A DNA stretch of 64,000 nucleotides from Clarireedia homoeocarpa (taxonomy: Eukaryota > Ascomycota > Leotiomycetes > Helotiales > Rutstroemiaceae), in NCBI GenBank assembly GCA_001465935.1, contig LNKV01000046.1:124001-188000 (forward strand), read 5' to 3'. Numbering within the stretch: the stretch's first letter is position 1; every line of letters begins with the position of its first letter. Positions 1 through 11,768 of this stretch are shown here, one piece after another. Position numbers and translations under genes: made by a program. The notes beneath the pieces are model-generated. The model was not told the origin of the DNA, did no database searches, and saw nothing but the letters and a program-made list of their open reading frames with translations.

Positions 1-499
1 AAAAAAAAAAGCCGACAACATCCTATCCTCTCCTATTCCCTCCCATCCCATCCCAAGACAAGCAGCAAAGGAAAAGCGAAAAGCGAAAAAGCTAGCAAAG
101 AGAAAAGCAGAAAGAAAGAAAAAGCACAGGCAAAAGTTTCGCATGGGATTCTGATTGCGCTCGTGCCTTTTGTAGAAATCCGCCTACTTTGCTTTACTCA
201 GTCTTGATTCGCCAGGACGGAAATTCCCAAAAAACTCCACCAGAGGTCACTCCCCTTCTAAACTACGCATTCAGGTACCTTGTATCGCATCGTGGGACTC
301 GCGACTTGGGATGTGAGCGAAGACCGAAACGTCACCAATCACTGGACGACTTCCTCCTACAACAATATCATCGTCGGATACCCTATCAACTTCACGAGAG
401 GCCTCATCGCCAACACAATTGGCCCTCACAGTAATCCCGTGATCGAATCTTGCTGCGGGAAGGATCATACACAATTTAGTGCCCTGGGCAGTGGAAACT

Positions 500-541
500 C
501 GAAATTCGAAATTCGAAATTCGAAATACGAAATTCAAAATT
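500..541. repeat. 7-bp tandem repeat, consensus CGAAATT, six copies
   Basis: Six consecutive 7-bp units fill exactly 42 bases: three perfect CGAAATT, then CGAAATA, CGAAATT and CAAAATT. It lies about 1.9 kb upstream of hapB. No function can be read from it. Confidence 0.9.
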
Positions 542-1244
542 GTATGTACGCGGGTAGATTGTCGCCTTCGACGCTGTGATTGATCGAGTCGTGTATTGGA
601 AGGTACGTTTGAACCAAACTTTTCCTGACTTGGGTACAAATCTCCGCTGGCTGTACTAAGGTTAATTGTCGCGGTTTGCGGTTTCGCGTCGCGACAACGA
701 CAACCAAAGTCCTATCAGACCAGATCTGCGTTGATGAAGATCTATTATGTCCCCATTCCTATATAGACATGAGGCGCTCAGGGAAACCAAAACTAACTTT
801 TGGACGCTGTGTTTTTCTCCATTTAGCCATTTTGTCACCCATCGTATCACGACCATCACAGTACGAGTATTGCCGACTTTTTATTCACGCGCTCACTCAC
901 GGGTCCTCGACGCGGATATTATTCACGCTTGCATTACTTCTTACCTACTTCTTCCTTTACGGGCGCACTCCGCTTGCTGCCGCTTGCTGTTGCTTGCTGC
1001 TCCTGCTACTCCTGCTACTCCTACTCCTACCACCACCTACTCTGTGCCACTTTGGAGCGAGGGAGCTTGGGACTTTTTCTGGACCGGACCATCTTACTTG
1101 CCTCTTACCTTGCTATTCCCAGCCACCCCTCCCACCACAATCAGCAAGCCCAACCCAAGGTATACACACCCTTCACACCCTTCATACCTCCACACCTCGC
1201 CTCGCCTCGCCTCACCCACTGCTCTCTCCCACGCCCACTCATTT

Positions 1245-1280
1245 ACTCACCCACTCACCCACTCACCCACTCACCCACTC
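1245..1280. repeat. 8-bp tandem repeat, consensus ACTCACCC
   Basis: Four perfect ACTCACCC units (1245-1276) are followed by a diverging ACTC. The repeat sits inside a long pyrimidine-rich tract typical of fungal promoters and leaders. Confidence 0.85.
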
Positions 1281-2409
1281 ACTCATTCACTCTCAACCCC
1301 CCCCTTCCCCCCCCAAGGACCCAACCCGACCCCTCAAACGTCAGATTTGCAGCCGCACCTCCGCGTCAAAGCACCCAGTCTCCAGTCTCGCTCACCCAGT
1401 CTTCTTTCATTGCTTTTGCATTATTTATACATTTTCCACAACAATCCCCTTTTTCGCGCGACACGTTTTGATTCGCTTTTTCGCTTTCACGCATTATAAA
1501 TCTCTATTCGGAAAATACGTCACGTCACCTCAATCCAATTGATAAGAATAGTTTTGCCGGCAAAAGCAGGAAAAGGCAGAAGATTCATTAGAACAACGGG
1601 TTTTTACAAGGTAAGCAGGCTTAGCTCTTTTTGCATGCCCTCTATGCATTGCCAGCGCATCACTGGTCCAAGGCAAAAAATTAAACATTGGGTCTCAATG
1701 TCCCCTTCTCCCAATCATCCTCAGAATAAGCTTCCACTTTGTCTATTCTGTTATAACTAACTCACTTGGTTGGATAGCAATTCCCAAACAAAATTCCAAA
1801 ATTTTGTCAAGTTTTACTGGGGAAGGCTTCCTTACTCCAGTGGCTCGCGAAAACAATAAAAATTATAACCATAGCTCCCGCAAAAGAGCTATTCAGACAA
1901 ACGACCCCCCGACTGCTTTGGATCAAAATCCCCTCTTCGTTTCAACGACACCTTTCACGTGGGGTGCCTCGAAATTCGAGCCTGATCCGCAAGCCTCATT
2001 ACTCCACTTTGGTACGCCTCCCGTCTACATCAGCTTGCATATGCCGTGCTGCGGTCACTCGCGGTGTACATTGGCCTGCCAGCACATCTGTTCATACGTT
2101 GACGAGAAGTTTAGGCACTAGCTTGGTGACAGCCACCTGGGACATTTTGCGACAACAGGATCTACGCGTTGTTCCGAGTCATCACAAATCCAAAAATTTC
2201 ATCATAACATCCAAGGTCAATTCATAACGTACTCGGTGAACTCAATAGCAGCTCCCACTGCACCGCCTTTACACCTATCAAGCTCCAAAACTCTACCTTC
2301 TCAACGCGTCGCAAGCTTACGCAGTCGCGCCTAACACAACTTAGACGACCGAGATCTCCACTTTCCCACACAAACAATCTCTCCTTTAGGAGAGAAATAT
2401 ACAGTCCAA

Positions 2410-3501
2410 ATGATGGAGTACGCGCATTACCAGCAGCCGCCGCAAGGCCAGCATGGGCATACAACGGCGCATATTCAGGGTGGATATCCAAATTCTGGTC
2501 AACATCCAGGATCGGGAGCTTCGATTACCTCTCCTTCCCAACAGCAGCCGATACATACCCAGCACTCAGTGCACACTCAAGCGTCGCCAATCCTCTCCTC
2601 ACAAGCACAATCGGGAGGGCAAAATGCTAGCCATGCGATGCATCAACAGATGGCTTACCAGCAAGCATACCCTCAGATGAACATGCCATATGGAACCAAC
2701 ACCATTACCCCTCAGGCGGCAGCAATGGCAGCAACTAATGCAGCTGCTGGTACCTATCCTTACAACATACCTGACTCGAGTTTACCGCAAACGTCACCAC
2801 GAGTTGGTGGAGTGAATGTCAAGAAAGAGAGGGTTCCAAGATCCCCTACACAAGCAGGAAACATCAACAATCAAATTGGCCACCAATTGCCTCAAGTTCA
2901 GCAACCGAACCGACGGATGAGCCAGCAAGTTGGACAAGTCGGACAAGTCGGTAGCCCCGCGGTGCCTAATTCTCAGCCAATCATGAACCACGCGCCTCCT
3001 CGACCATCTGTACCACCCATGTCAGCGGCCCCACAACCGCATCCTCAATCCCCAGAACTCGTGTCTGGAACGGTCGAAGAATCACCCTTATATGTCAACG
3101 CGAAGCAATTCCATCGGATACTCAAGCGTCGTGTTGCACGACAAAGATTAGAAGAAGCACTTCGTTTGACCTCGAAAGGCAGGAAACCATACCTTCATGA
3201 AAGTAGACATAACCATGCGATGAGAAGACCTAGAGGCCCTGGTGGTCGATTCTTGACCGCCGATGAAGTTGCTGAAATTGAACGGACGAAAGGTGATGGA
3301 GGAGATGAAAATGACAAGGAGCCTCAGGAAACACCGGCCAAGGGAACTGCCCCGGTAAATACCAGCTCAGGTACAAAGCGCAAGGCTGAATCGGATAGCA
3401 CCACCCCAAGTAAAAAGGCCAAGTTAGCAGCAGCAGCAGCAACGAGAAGTAGTGCTGAAGACGAGGAAGAAGAAGAGGAAGAAGGGGAGGATGATACATG
3501 A
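2410..3501 (+). CDS. hapB: CCAAT-binding factor subunit HapB (NF-YA/Hap2)
   Basis: This is the DNA-sequence-recognising subunit of the heterotrimeric CCAAT-binding complex (Hap2/3/5, NF-Y), a nuclear regulator of respiration, nitrogen and iron/redox genes in fungi. It is one exon encoding 363 residues. Residues 1-220 are Gln/Pro/Ser/His-rich, as in activator regions. The CBFB/NF-YA core lies at about 223-284: the subunit-association helix begins at EESPLYVNAKQFHRIL, and the DNA-contact part contains RKPYLHESRHNHAMRRPRG. A basic KRK...KKAK segment at 323-338 is a likely nuclear signal, and the tail ends in an acidic Glu run. Two ATGs are adjacent (2410 and 2413), and the first is used here. 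The next gene, RNA1, is convergent and 2.5 kb away. The core domain leaves little doubt about identity. I saw no sign of an intron in the core. Confidence 0.96.
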   Translation: MMEYAHYQQPPQGQHGHTTAHIQGGYPNSGQHPGSGASITSPSQQQPIHTQHSVHTQASPILSSQAQSGGQNASHAMHQQMAYQQAYPQMNMPYGTNTITPQAAAMAATNAAAGTYPYNIPDSSLPQTSPRVGGVNVKKERVPRSPTQAGNINNQIGHQLPQVQQPNRRMSQQVGQVGQVGSPAVPNSQPIMNHAPPRPSVPPMSAAPQPHPQSPELVSGTVEESPLYVNAKQFHRILKRRVARQRLEEALRLTSKGRKPYLHESRHNHAMRRPRGPGGRFLTADEVAEIERTKGDGGDENDKEPQETPAKGTAPVNTSSGTKRKAESDSTTPSKKAKLAAAAATRSSAEDEEEEEEEGEDDT

Positions 3502-4733
3502 AAGGATTTAAGAGATTGTTGATCGTGACTACTCTTTTACTACACCTTTCGACGGCGGCTGCACATGTTTTTTTATTTACGATTTAACGACAGCGATTCC
3601 CTTTTGTTTTTGCTTGCGATTTGCTCTTGTCTTCTTGTTACCTATTAGCGATTTTGGGGAACTGGGACCTCGAACTTTTTCATGATGGGGTCATTGTTTT
3701 TTGTTTCTTTTTCGTTTTGGATATGGAAGGATTTTTCATGCCCTAAATACACATACGAGGACTGCCTAGGCTCAGGCTTAGGCTGGCTGGCTGGCAGGCA
3801 GGAGTTCTTTTTCGCATTGTGCTTGTTACTTTTTGTTTCATTCTGTTCTGGTGTTGGGACAGGATGCATTTGTTTTTCTACTCACGGGACGAAACGGATG
3901 GAAGGATGGAAGGAGGGATGGATTGGCTGGGGTGGATTTGGCTTGATTGGGAGGGACAATTACTTTAGTACTCTGTTTTTTTGGGAGGAGATGAAATATG
4001 ACAGAATACATGCATGGCACATGAAATGTTTACAACTGAACAGCGAAAGAAGGAAAGGACAGAATCTTTTCCAGTTGTTTTTGTTTTGCTTTGGTTGGCC
4101 ATCTCTTACTCTTAAATGAGGAGAGGGAAAGGGATAAGGATAGGGGAGAATGGGGGAATGAGAATGGGGGAATGGGGGATTTAAAAAAAAGAAGAGTAGA
4201 AAAACACTCTAAACAGTATCAGGAACTGCATATGGACGGGATTCTGAGTGTGTGGTTACACGGGACATTCGCTTCTTCTCTCTTCTCTCTTCTGTCTCTT
4301 TCTCTCCTCGCTCATTCAAACATTGTTTTTCCTATAGCGGAGGCGAGAACTAACTACAATCAATCAATTGATGGTGGTTTTTCTTTTTTTCCTTTCTTTC
4401 TCTTGTGTCAGCTACTTTTTTTTTGGGTGCTGTCGCCCAACAACGCTTTTTAAATTCCATATCTTGCAAGAGAAAATTCCCTTTGTTGATACTATTACTT
4501 CTACGATGGCTGTTGCTATGGGTATTAGTATTAGTGTTAGTACTATCTATCTATGATTATAAAAATTTTGATAAGATGTTTGATACCTATTTCATTTATT
4601 TGTATACCCTGCGTGTAATCGGTCTACTATGATTTCAATCGGCGATTGATAGATAGAGTAGAATATGTTACTTGCTAATACTGTCAGTAAGTTATTAGTA
4701 TCAGAGATCATTTTCACGCAGCTAGTGTAGATT

Positions 4734-4753
4734 GATTTGATTTGATTTGATTT
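4734..4753. repeat. GATTT pentanucleotide microsatellite, four copies
   Basis: Four perfect GATTT units in the T/G-rich 3' flank of hapB. Confidence 0.9.
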
Positions 4754-5263
4754 CACTTCAAGTAGCTAGCTAGCTGTATAATGTTGATTTGATTAAATAA
4801 AGAGTGAGTGTATGTATATAGGGAGAGGGTAGATAAGATAGATGCTGGTAAGGTTGGCGCGCTTATTTGTGTTTGCTAACTTATACTCCTGGAGATAGAT
4901 AGGTGGTTGGTTGGTTGGTTGGTTCGTTTCTCTCTATCTGCTGCAGTCTGTAGATATCGTCCGCGGCGGAGAAGGAGAAGGAGGAGGAGGAGGAGGAGGA
5001 AAGGGAACTAGCTGACTGACTGGTTTCTGATTTCTGACTTTTTTTTTAATTTTTATTTTTATTTTTTTTTACGTTGAGGGAGGGGGATCGCTTGCAGTGG
5101 GGGTGAGTGAGTGAGTGAGCGAGTAGGTGTGTTGGATCTTTGAGAGGAGAGGGGAGAGGAGAGGGGAGAGGTTTGCTTTGGTTAAAGGGGGGAGCGGAAG
5201 GGAAGGGAAGGGAGATAGCGCGAGATGGCATGGAATGAGATGAGATGAGATGAGATGGAGGGT

Positions 5264-5291
5264 TATATATATATATATATATATATATATA
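5264..5291. repeat. (TA)14 microsatellite
   Basis: Fourteen uninterrupted TA dinucleotides, preceded by TGAGA-type pentanucleotide repeats. Likely length-polymorphic. Confidence 0.95.
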
Positions 5292-6064
5292 GGTTATGAA
5301 CAGTTCCAGTATACCTTTGCATGCATGGTCTTGAGGGTTGCTTCTTGGCAAATTTCAGAGCTCATATATATATATGGTAGGTAGATGTGCATGTTCGAGC
5401 CAACGGGGAAATATCAAGTTACATTCATTGATTGATTGATTGACTGGATTGTGAGCGTACTGGAGGATATGGGCAAGGTAGGAATGAATGAATGAATGAA
5501 TGGCTTGAGTTTTGTGTATCAGAGATAACTTATTGCTTTCTTGAGAACCTGGGTGTCAAGGAGTTTGTTTATATTTACCGGTAATGGTAATGGTAGAAGA
5601 TAGGTAAATGTAATCTTAAAACGATAATAGCATGGGGAAGCGTCATGGTGAGTAGAAGTCTACGACGGCAAGTAGCACTCATCATGGCAAGTAGAAGGAA
5701 GTATCATTACAAAAGAACAGGGATTCTTAGTAAAAATCTATCTATCTAGCTATCTACTCGCATGCGAAGCAATGCAACGCTACTTTATTGCTCTCAGCTT
5801 CCAACGAAACAAAGAGCAATTATGCTATGCTGTGCAGTCCTTATGTTCAGACAATGAATGAAAAGAGGAACGCATAGGGCTACTGATTGCTGGGCCTCAG
5901 CACAGAAACATCATCAACAGGGTATGCACAAAGATTTTCCCTTCTCCCAACTTTTCCCTTTCCTTCCCTTTCCTTTCTTGCGTTTCCTATTTTCCACCCT
6001 GCCTACCAATCCATAACCTACACCGAAGTCGCCAAAATCATCCAAAATCATACAACTGGCATAT

Positions 6065-7389
6065 TCAGACCGAGAGGTTTTTGTCAAGAGCCTTCGCAAG
6101 ATCATCGACATCCCTATCTTGTACCTGGACCACAGGCTGTTCTTGAGCTTCCTCCGCATCATGGATCAACTTCTCCCTTAACTCTTCTGCTTCATCCTCC
6201 TCACTTTCCTCATCACTTTCTCCCTCGAGATCGCTCAAACCATCCAAACCCCACTCATCCTCCAAAACCATGTCACCAGCCAGTCTCTCTTTCCTCTCTT
6301 CTAACAGCTCCTTAAGTTGCTCCAAAAGTAAGTTGTCCTCGGTAAACTTGTTTCCGTTCAACTCAATCCTTTTCAGTGCTGGTAGCGAATCTTTAGCTGC
6401 ATCCGCAAAACCTTGCAGACCCTTTACTCCGATATCGTTGAACTGCAACCTTAATGTTTCCAATTTCTCATTGTTTCCCTTCTTCAAAGCTTCCGCCACA
6501 GCCACACTTCCCTTCCCACTCAACAATGAATCGCCCACGCCCAACTCTCGGATTTCATTCCATCCGCCGACAACACCCGCAAGTGCCTTCGCTCCCATAA
6601 CCGTGAACGTATTGTCCTGCAAATCCAAGACCTCAATCCCCTTCGCATGCTTCAAACCTTCCTTCAACAAATGGCTGATACCCTCCTGACGAATACCATT
6701 TTGCACCATCTTCACCTCTTTAACCCCTGTATGCAGGCTGAACGCCTTTGCCCAAGCTGTCATACTGCCATTCTCCAACCTGTTTCTTCCGCAAATGACA
6801 GTTTCCAAGTCCGGAACAGTTTTCCCCTGAGCGCGTGCTTCCACTTTCTTCGCATGCAATTCACTCAGTGCATCAGCGATCAATATCCCTGCGTGGGGCC
6901 CTAGTCCGTTGTTGTTGAGAATCAGATGTTGAAGCGGGGTGTGCGAAGAAAGGAATGCGACGAGTGGCGCTTGCGTGTTAAGACCAAAGGCATTATCATT
7001 CAAGTTAACCGTATGCAGGTTCGGAAGTTTAAGTAGCGCAGTAAGTAGCGAAGAAAGAGCTTGAGGGATTTCGTTCAAAAGTCGACCGGTGAATATATCC
7101 GCAAGGTTTGCGATCTTGAGGGGCAAATAAGTTAGTCTTGTGCCCCCCCTATCGTGAAATTATTTCTCTCATGGAGTACAACAGGACATACCTTCAAGCT
7201 CTTCTTCTCTTCTAGTACTTTTGCAATAGCCTCACAAGCCTCCACACCCAAGGTATTGCCTAGAAATCTCACTTCCTCCACGTCTTTCATATCCCTCAGC
7301 GCTCGAATATGCGGCTCCACATCCGCTGCGGTATCCAGCTTCAAACCCTTTGCCTCGAGTGAAAAAACCTTCGACGCACTTGTAGCCAT
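6065..7389 (-). CDS. RNA1: Ran GTPase-activating protein RNA1 (RanGAP)
   Basis: This cytosolic activator of GTP hydrolysis by Ran maintains the gradient that drives nuclear transport. There are two exons: 7389-7192 (66 codons) and 7114-6065, joined across a 77-base intron with donor GTATGT and branch-like CTAAC. The product is 415 residues, close to yeast Rna1 (about 407). Tandem leucine-rich repeats with the RanGAP pattern run from about residue 30 to 340, with NLNDNAFG and LNNNGLGPHAG typical of the family. A very acidic C-terminal stretch (DLEGESDEESEEDEAEELR) follows, as in Rna1. The exon junction reads KKSLK|IANLADIF, which fits the family exactly. It is divergent from COX17, with 388 bases between the two start codons. 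Identity is secure; the exact N-terminus is very likely right because the reading frame opens with MATSASKVFSLEAKGLKL. Confidence 0.95.
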
Positions 7390-7777
7390 TTTCGCGTTCT
7401 CTGAAAAATAAGCAAATCTACCGTGTCTGATAAAGAAAACAAGAAAATATATTGTGTGTTTAAAAAAAGGAGTCTTTGGTTACTGTGAGATGACTAGTTG
7501 CAGATGTGTGAAAATTAAAGGTGCGGCGGCACTGATATTGGATGGGTTCGGTTCTTGGTGGGGTTTGCATGTCAATAAAGCTAATTTCACTTAGCGCTTT
7601 TTCGGATAAACTTTTGACCGTCCAGTAACCGGGTCTTGGGGATGTCGTGATGTTGAGGGTGGAAGTTCTTACAAATCGTCGAAATACCAAAGTCAAGAAA
7701 CAAGCAATTGAGGAACCAAAATCCTGTACATGTACTATTTGCAGAGCCTCCTGAAGAGCGATACTGTGCATTTCAAT
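7390..7777. promoter_or_regulatory. Bidirectional spacer between RNA1 and COX17
   Basis: The spacer is 388 bases between divergent start codons, so both promoters must lie here or overlap the other gene's leader. No TATA-like or known operator sequence stands out. A short minus-strand open frame across it (7460-7771) has no recognisable domain and is treated as chance. Confidence 0.55.
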
Positions 7778-8122
7778 ATGTCTTCCGCATCAGTAACCAT
7801 GCGTAAGCGTTTCCTTTCTTTATATCCTTCCTCTCCAATTGACTAATGCGGGCATATAGCTACTTCGACCAGCGCAAATATGGGCGCGGATCTCAAACCA
7901 GCTGGTCAAGCTTCTGCTACAGTAAAGGTATTCTCTATAACATCCCGCTTGATACTCAAAATCTCATTCATCTTATAGCCATGTTGCGTATGTAAAGACG
8001 AAAAGGCCGCTCGAGACGAATGCATGCTATTCAGTACAGCATCAGATCCCCAGGTCGCATGTGCGAGTATGGTCGACAAATACAAAAGCTGCATGGCTGG
8101 TTTTGGATTCAATCTGCCTTGA
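7778..8122 (+). CDS. COX17: Cytochrome c oxidase copper chaperone Cox17
   Basis: This small soluble copper carrier of the cytosol and mitochondrial intermembrane space delivers Cu(I) to Sco1 and Cox11 for cytochrome oxidase assembly. It is built from three exons, 7778-7802, 7860-7927 and 7979-8122, and encodes 78 residues. Intron 1 has donor GTAAGC, a GACTAAT branch and acceptor ATAG; intron 2 has donor GTATTC and acceptor TATAG. The joined frame gives the diagnostic KPCCVC copper site (C33, C34, C36) and a twin CX9C fold (C36/C46 and C59/C69), ending GFGFNLP. The length matches the family (63-80). Splitting over short exons hides it from single-frame scans. It is divergent from RNA1 and convergent with SEC10, 320 bases away. 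Confidence 0.95.
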
Positions 8123-8442
8123 GGAGGCTTAGACGGGTGTTTTGTGTATGAGTATAGATGGAATGAATTTTACGATGGCGCGACATTGCTGTGGCGTTTG
8201 GATCCTCCAATATCATGGGATTTAGGGAAAACAATAGAAGGAAATCGGAAGAAGCTCTCAACTCATGTACCAGGTAGATAAAATGCGGTGAGAAGACATA
8301 ATCTAGTGATATTTTACAAATAGTTTTGACTTACACATGAGCTCAAATTAACACCTCAAAAGGTGGTCGCCCGAATGTACCGAATGTTCAAACTCCGCTT
8401 GAACGCCAAATTGTCCTAGGTGATCATCTCGAATTCTTGGTA
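8123..8442. other. Convergent 3' spacer between COX17 and SEC10
   Basis: 320 bases shared by the two 3' ends. Nothing is seen beyond A/T-rich stretches suitable for polyadenylation on either strand. Confidence 0.5.
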
Positions 8443-11066
8443 TCATAATCCCGCAAGCACACTTTGAACTCCAACACTTCCCGAATCATCTCTTTTCAGT
8501 ACGAAGGCTCGGAAATCTGCCTTCTGCAACTTCTTACTGTCTCCACTGGCGAGCACTGTTCTTGACTTTTCTCGGAGAGCTTCTGGTCCGATAATAAACA
8601 AATTTCCGATATCACTTAGAATTTCAACTTCAGTCCCAACCTCTTTCGTTAAGGGCCAACCCTTGAGTGCAGACACATAACTCGAAATATCCTTCGTAAC
8701 CATCAAGCCTCCAGTGGCGTTGACGTTAAACTTCTTGAAATGTTCGAAAAACATGTCGCGAATGCTGAGCGCAAGCTCACAGCTGAAGACTTCTAGATTT
8801 TGTCCATCAACCGCTTGGGCTGCGAGCCTAGCTACGCGTTGTAGAAAATTGCAAATAGACAAGCATGTAGCGGTTTGTAAAGTCTCGATTGTGCCAAGGT
8901 CGCTGTCTTTCGGGCGGAAATCAGCTTTCTTCTGACCAGCCAATACCTTTGACACCCAGTTCAGAACAACTGTAACAGTACTCCGCATAATGTCGTTCGT
9001 CTTCTTCTCGATTCTTTCTACACTTGTTTTCGTTTGGGATTCCATAGCGCGTCTGACTGTAGTGTTTGATTCCGCTAAGCGTATCAAGACAGTGTTGATA
9101 AATCGAGACATAACATTGGTTATAATAATGGCTGGTCGAAGGGAAGGTAGATACGCCAGATCCGGTTCAGTCTTCGTATTTTCTTGGGCAGCAGCTTGGT
9201 CGGCCGCGGCTTCCAGCGCCGTCTCAATATACACCTGACCCATGCTATTAAGCAAAAGGTTCAGTAAAGTCGAAACATCCTTAGGAGTATCTGTTCCACT
9301 TCCCATCTCCAAAGCTCGTCGTACCCCTTCGGCAAGCCACCTCAGCATTCGCTTGGCATTTGCAACACTAATCACACCGTCTTCGTCAGTGACTTCGATT
9401 TCATTCTTGTTGTTGTCAAGATCCCTAAGGCCAGCGACACGTAACATCATGGCTTTCTGTGTAGGAGTAAGTTCCGATGAATCGAGGCGGTCAATATATG
9501 CATCCTTGGCTGACGACAAAAGCTGACTTCCTTGCTGTGCCAAAGAGGCCATGAAACCGGTAGGAACCTTCTTCCGTCGCGAGTGATAAATAGTAAACTT
9601 GAAGAGTAATGATGAGAAAAGTTCCTCCAAACTCTTCCGTTCTCTGTCGATATACGAGTTTCCAACAAGATAAGGTACGAACAGTTCGTCTAATTGCTGG
9701 TCGAGACTTTGGCTCGTTTGCGCTGTACAAGGCTCAGGATGTTCTGTTAACCCGTGTGCTTTAAGGTCTTCAATCAAAGTATTAATGTATGTTCTCGACG
9801 CATGCAATGATCTGAGAAACGCCAAGGACGAAATTGTATCGGCTTTCTCAAGAACCATTTCTAGGCGCTGCTGTATAGATTGCTGGAATATTCGCTGTAT
9901 GAACTTGGTGAGAACCACTTCGTAGAAAGGAAATGCCCGTTTGATAATGAAAGACTCCTCCTGCATGACGACCCGAATTTCGTCAATTAATGACTGTAAA
10001 CTAGGCTCAACTGCTGGGGGATCCGAATCTGGGTCTGCAAGTTTGTCCCATGTGTCATTGTCCGTGGTCACTTCTTCGGCCATGAGTTGACTACGATCAA
10101 TGAAGAACTGATGTTGATTGACGAAGAGGGCCACAACACTGGATCCGCCATTGAAATCATGTAGAACCTTTGCACATTCAAGCATATCGTCAAAATTCTG
10201 CCTTCGGTAGCTGCTATCAAATTGCTTCAGCAGATGTTTCTCAAGTGTTTCCGAGAACTTTTCGATAATTTCCCTGGTGTTGTGACCTCTGTTGCCGACT
10301 ACACCGTTGGTAGTACCTTTCGCCTTCTTCGACCCGTTTGCTTGAGCCCATGACGAGGGATCTAATCTCTGGCTCATCCGCATAAGCTGCCTGGCAATAA
10401 CAGCGGCTCGTACTTTGTTCTCTCCTCCGCCTTGCCGCCGTATCATGTCTTCTAAGGATGTAAGAGATCCATTCTCGCTAACCTCGATCCAACATTGTAT
10501 CAAGAAGTTAGCGTCCAGCGCACGTCTCCTCTGCTTGTCTAGATCCTCGAGTCTCTCTCCAATCTGTACAGCAACATTACCTCCTAGTTCCGGACGACCG
10601 TATCGATCATTGCTTGCGCCATTCGTCCCATTCGGATTGTTCAGTGTTATATCGAGAGATTCGAAGGTGTCGATCGACTGGTCAAGTTTCCTCCCTAGAG
10701 TATCTAATGTTTGATCGTGTTGGACCTCAGCACGTCGAACAGACGTAAGCAGCTCGGTTTCCTTTTCCTCCAATTCTTCTCTCAATGTAGCAAGTTGCGC
10801 CACGGCATCTAACACGCATTAGCAAAGACCGCAGAGGTAAAGCTGCACGATAGCGTACTGTCGAATGTCCGTATAAATGGCTTTGGGTCGAATGCTGGTT
10901 GCGCAGGTCCAGAACGTCTATTGACTGGGATAGCACTTTCGGACAGGTCTTCCACAAAATCTCTCACGATAAAGTCCTTGTTGGAAAAGTTTTCGAGAGT
11001 GAAATTTGGGCCTTTGGGGTACAATGACCTTTCACTCAACGAGCCGCCACCGTTGACAGACGCCAT
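8443..11066 (-). CDS. SEC10: Exocyst complex component Sec10
   Basis: This subunit of the octameric exocyst tethers secretory vesicles to the plasma membrane at growth sites. There are two exons: 11066-10859 (69 codons plus one base) and 10808-8443, with a 50-base intron (donor GTACGC, acceptor TTAG). The product is 857 residues, in the family range (yeast about 871). The joined N-terminus reads FIRTFD|NAVAQLATLREELE, and residues about 67-130 form the expected coiled coil. The remainder is helical-rod exocyst sequence. The C-terminal segment with NVNATGGLMVTKDISSYVSA and LSDIGNLFIIGPEALREK is characteristic of Sec10. Its start codon lies 702 bases from that of NUS1, which is divergent. The identification is by family resemblance, and the intron is supported by exact frame continuity. 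Confidence 0.92.
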
Positions 11067-11768
11067 TATTCGAGGTGTTGCATATGGGGAATGGATGACT
11101 TGAGACGAAGTTCATGTATCAACGATTAGAGGCAGGGATCGTTGAAGACCGCCTGCACACCGGTTCAAGGTACGACCCGACGCGGAGTCTAGGCAGCTTA
11201 CTAAGCTTCATTGGGTGGCCGAGATGGCAATGCGCGACGAACGATACAGTAACTATTCAGTCGTGATTTGAAACTTGAGACTCGCTGATTTTGTAAGTAA
11301 CGTTGAATGACAGACTTGAAAGATCAAAGGTTGACGTCCGGTTCTCAACTATGTCAACACACTCTACTCTTCCCTATCTCCCTCCTTTTCCATGAGCAGA
11401 CCTCGCTCACTCTCCGTCAACGGTTCACCACAGCTTCGTTAAATATTTCTCTCTCTGTCTCTTTACCACTCAGAGAAAGGGTCGAAGGTACAACGAACTC
11501 CTAAAATATACAACAAACTCCCAAAATATACTAACTACTACATATCACCGGAAACTGTCAACCAAAATAGCCACGCTAGGGGTTTTGAGTTGAGTCTCAG
11601 CCATGCAAGGGTTTCAGTGAAATAGTTCTACGTACGATCTCGCTTGGCCTCGGAGTCATGAACTCGTGTCAAGACCCAGAACAAGCTCTAAGGTAAAACT
11701 TGCTTCCTCCCCGCCGAACACATTTCACTTCGGCCACGCGCGCTTCAACGTTGCATGCGATTGTCGAC
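11067..11768. promoter_or_regulatory. Divergent promoter region of SEC10 and NUS1
   Basis: 702 bases between two divergent start codons. The part near NUS1 contains CT-rich and AAATATAC-like stretches. No gene or known element was recognised. Confidence 0.5.

Larger units (their letters stand above)
1..2409. promoter_or_regulatory. Upstream region and probable 5' leader of hapB
   Basis: No convincing gene is seen in this stretch. It starts with A/CT-rich low-complexity DNA, holds a 7-bp tandem repeat at 500-541, and is strongly pyrimidine-rich from about 970 to 1350, including an 8-bp repeat at 1245-1280. CCAAT pentamers lie at 335-339, 1535-1539 and 1711-1715 (plus) and at 1687-1691 and 2070-2074 (minus). 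That is about the chance rate, so autoregulation by the Hap complex is not shown. A GTAAGC donor-like site at 1611 could open a 5'UTR intron, but no acceptor is certain. The several overlapping open frames here read as low-complexity Leu/Pro/Ser/Thr/His and look accidental. Confidence 0.5.
3502..6064. other. Gene-free 3' flank of hapB, T/G-rich with microsatellites
   Basis: About 2.5 kb lies between the hapB and RNA1 stop codons. From 3540 to about 5400 the plus strand is markedly rich in T and G, consistent with a long 3'UTR or a strand-biased spacer. It holds many simple repeats: GATTT x4 at 4734-4753, TTGG at about 4904-4926, GGA at about 4977-5003, TGAGA at about 5236-5256, TA x14 at 5264-5291, TGAT near 5427 and GAAT near 5482. 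The open frames here are low-complexity and have no recognisable domain. Confidence 0.6.

Noticed and set aside
271..639. Open frames on both strands of the hapB upstream region
   Set aside because: They overlap each other, include the 7-bp repeat and show no domain; most likely chance.
676..1542. Long plus-strand open frames rich in Leu, Pro, Ser, Thr and His
   Set aside because: All three frames are open over a pyrimidine-rich repeat tract, so openness reflects base composition and not coding.
1..2409. Autoregulation of hapB through CCAAT boxes
   Set aside because: Five pentamers on both strands in 2.4 kb is about what chance predicts.
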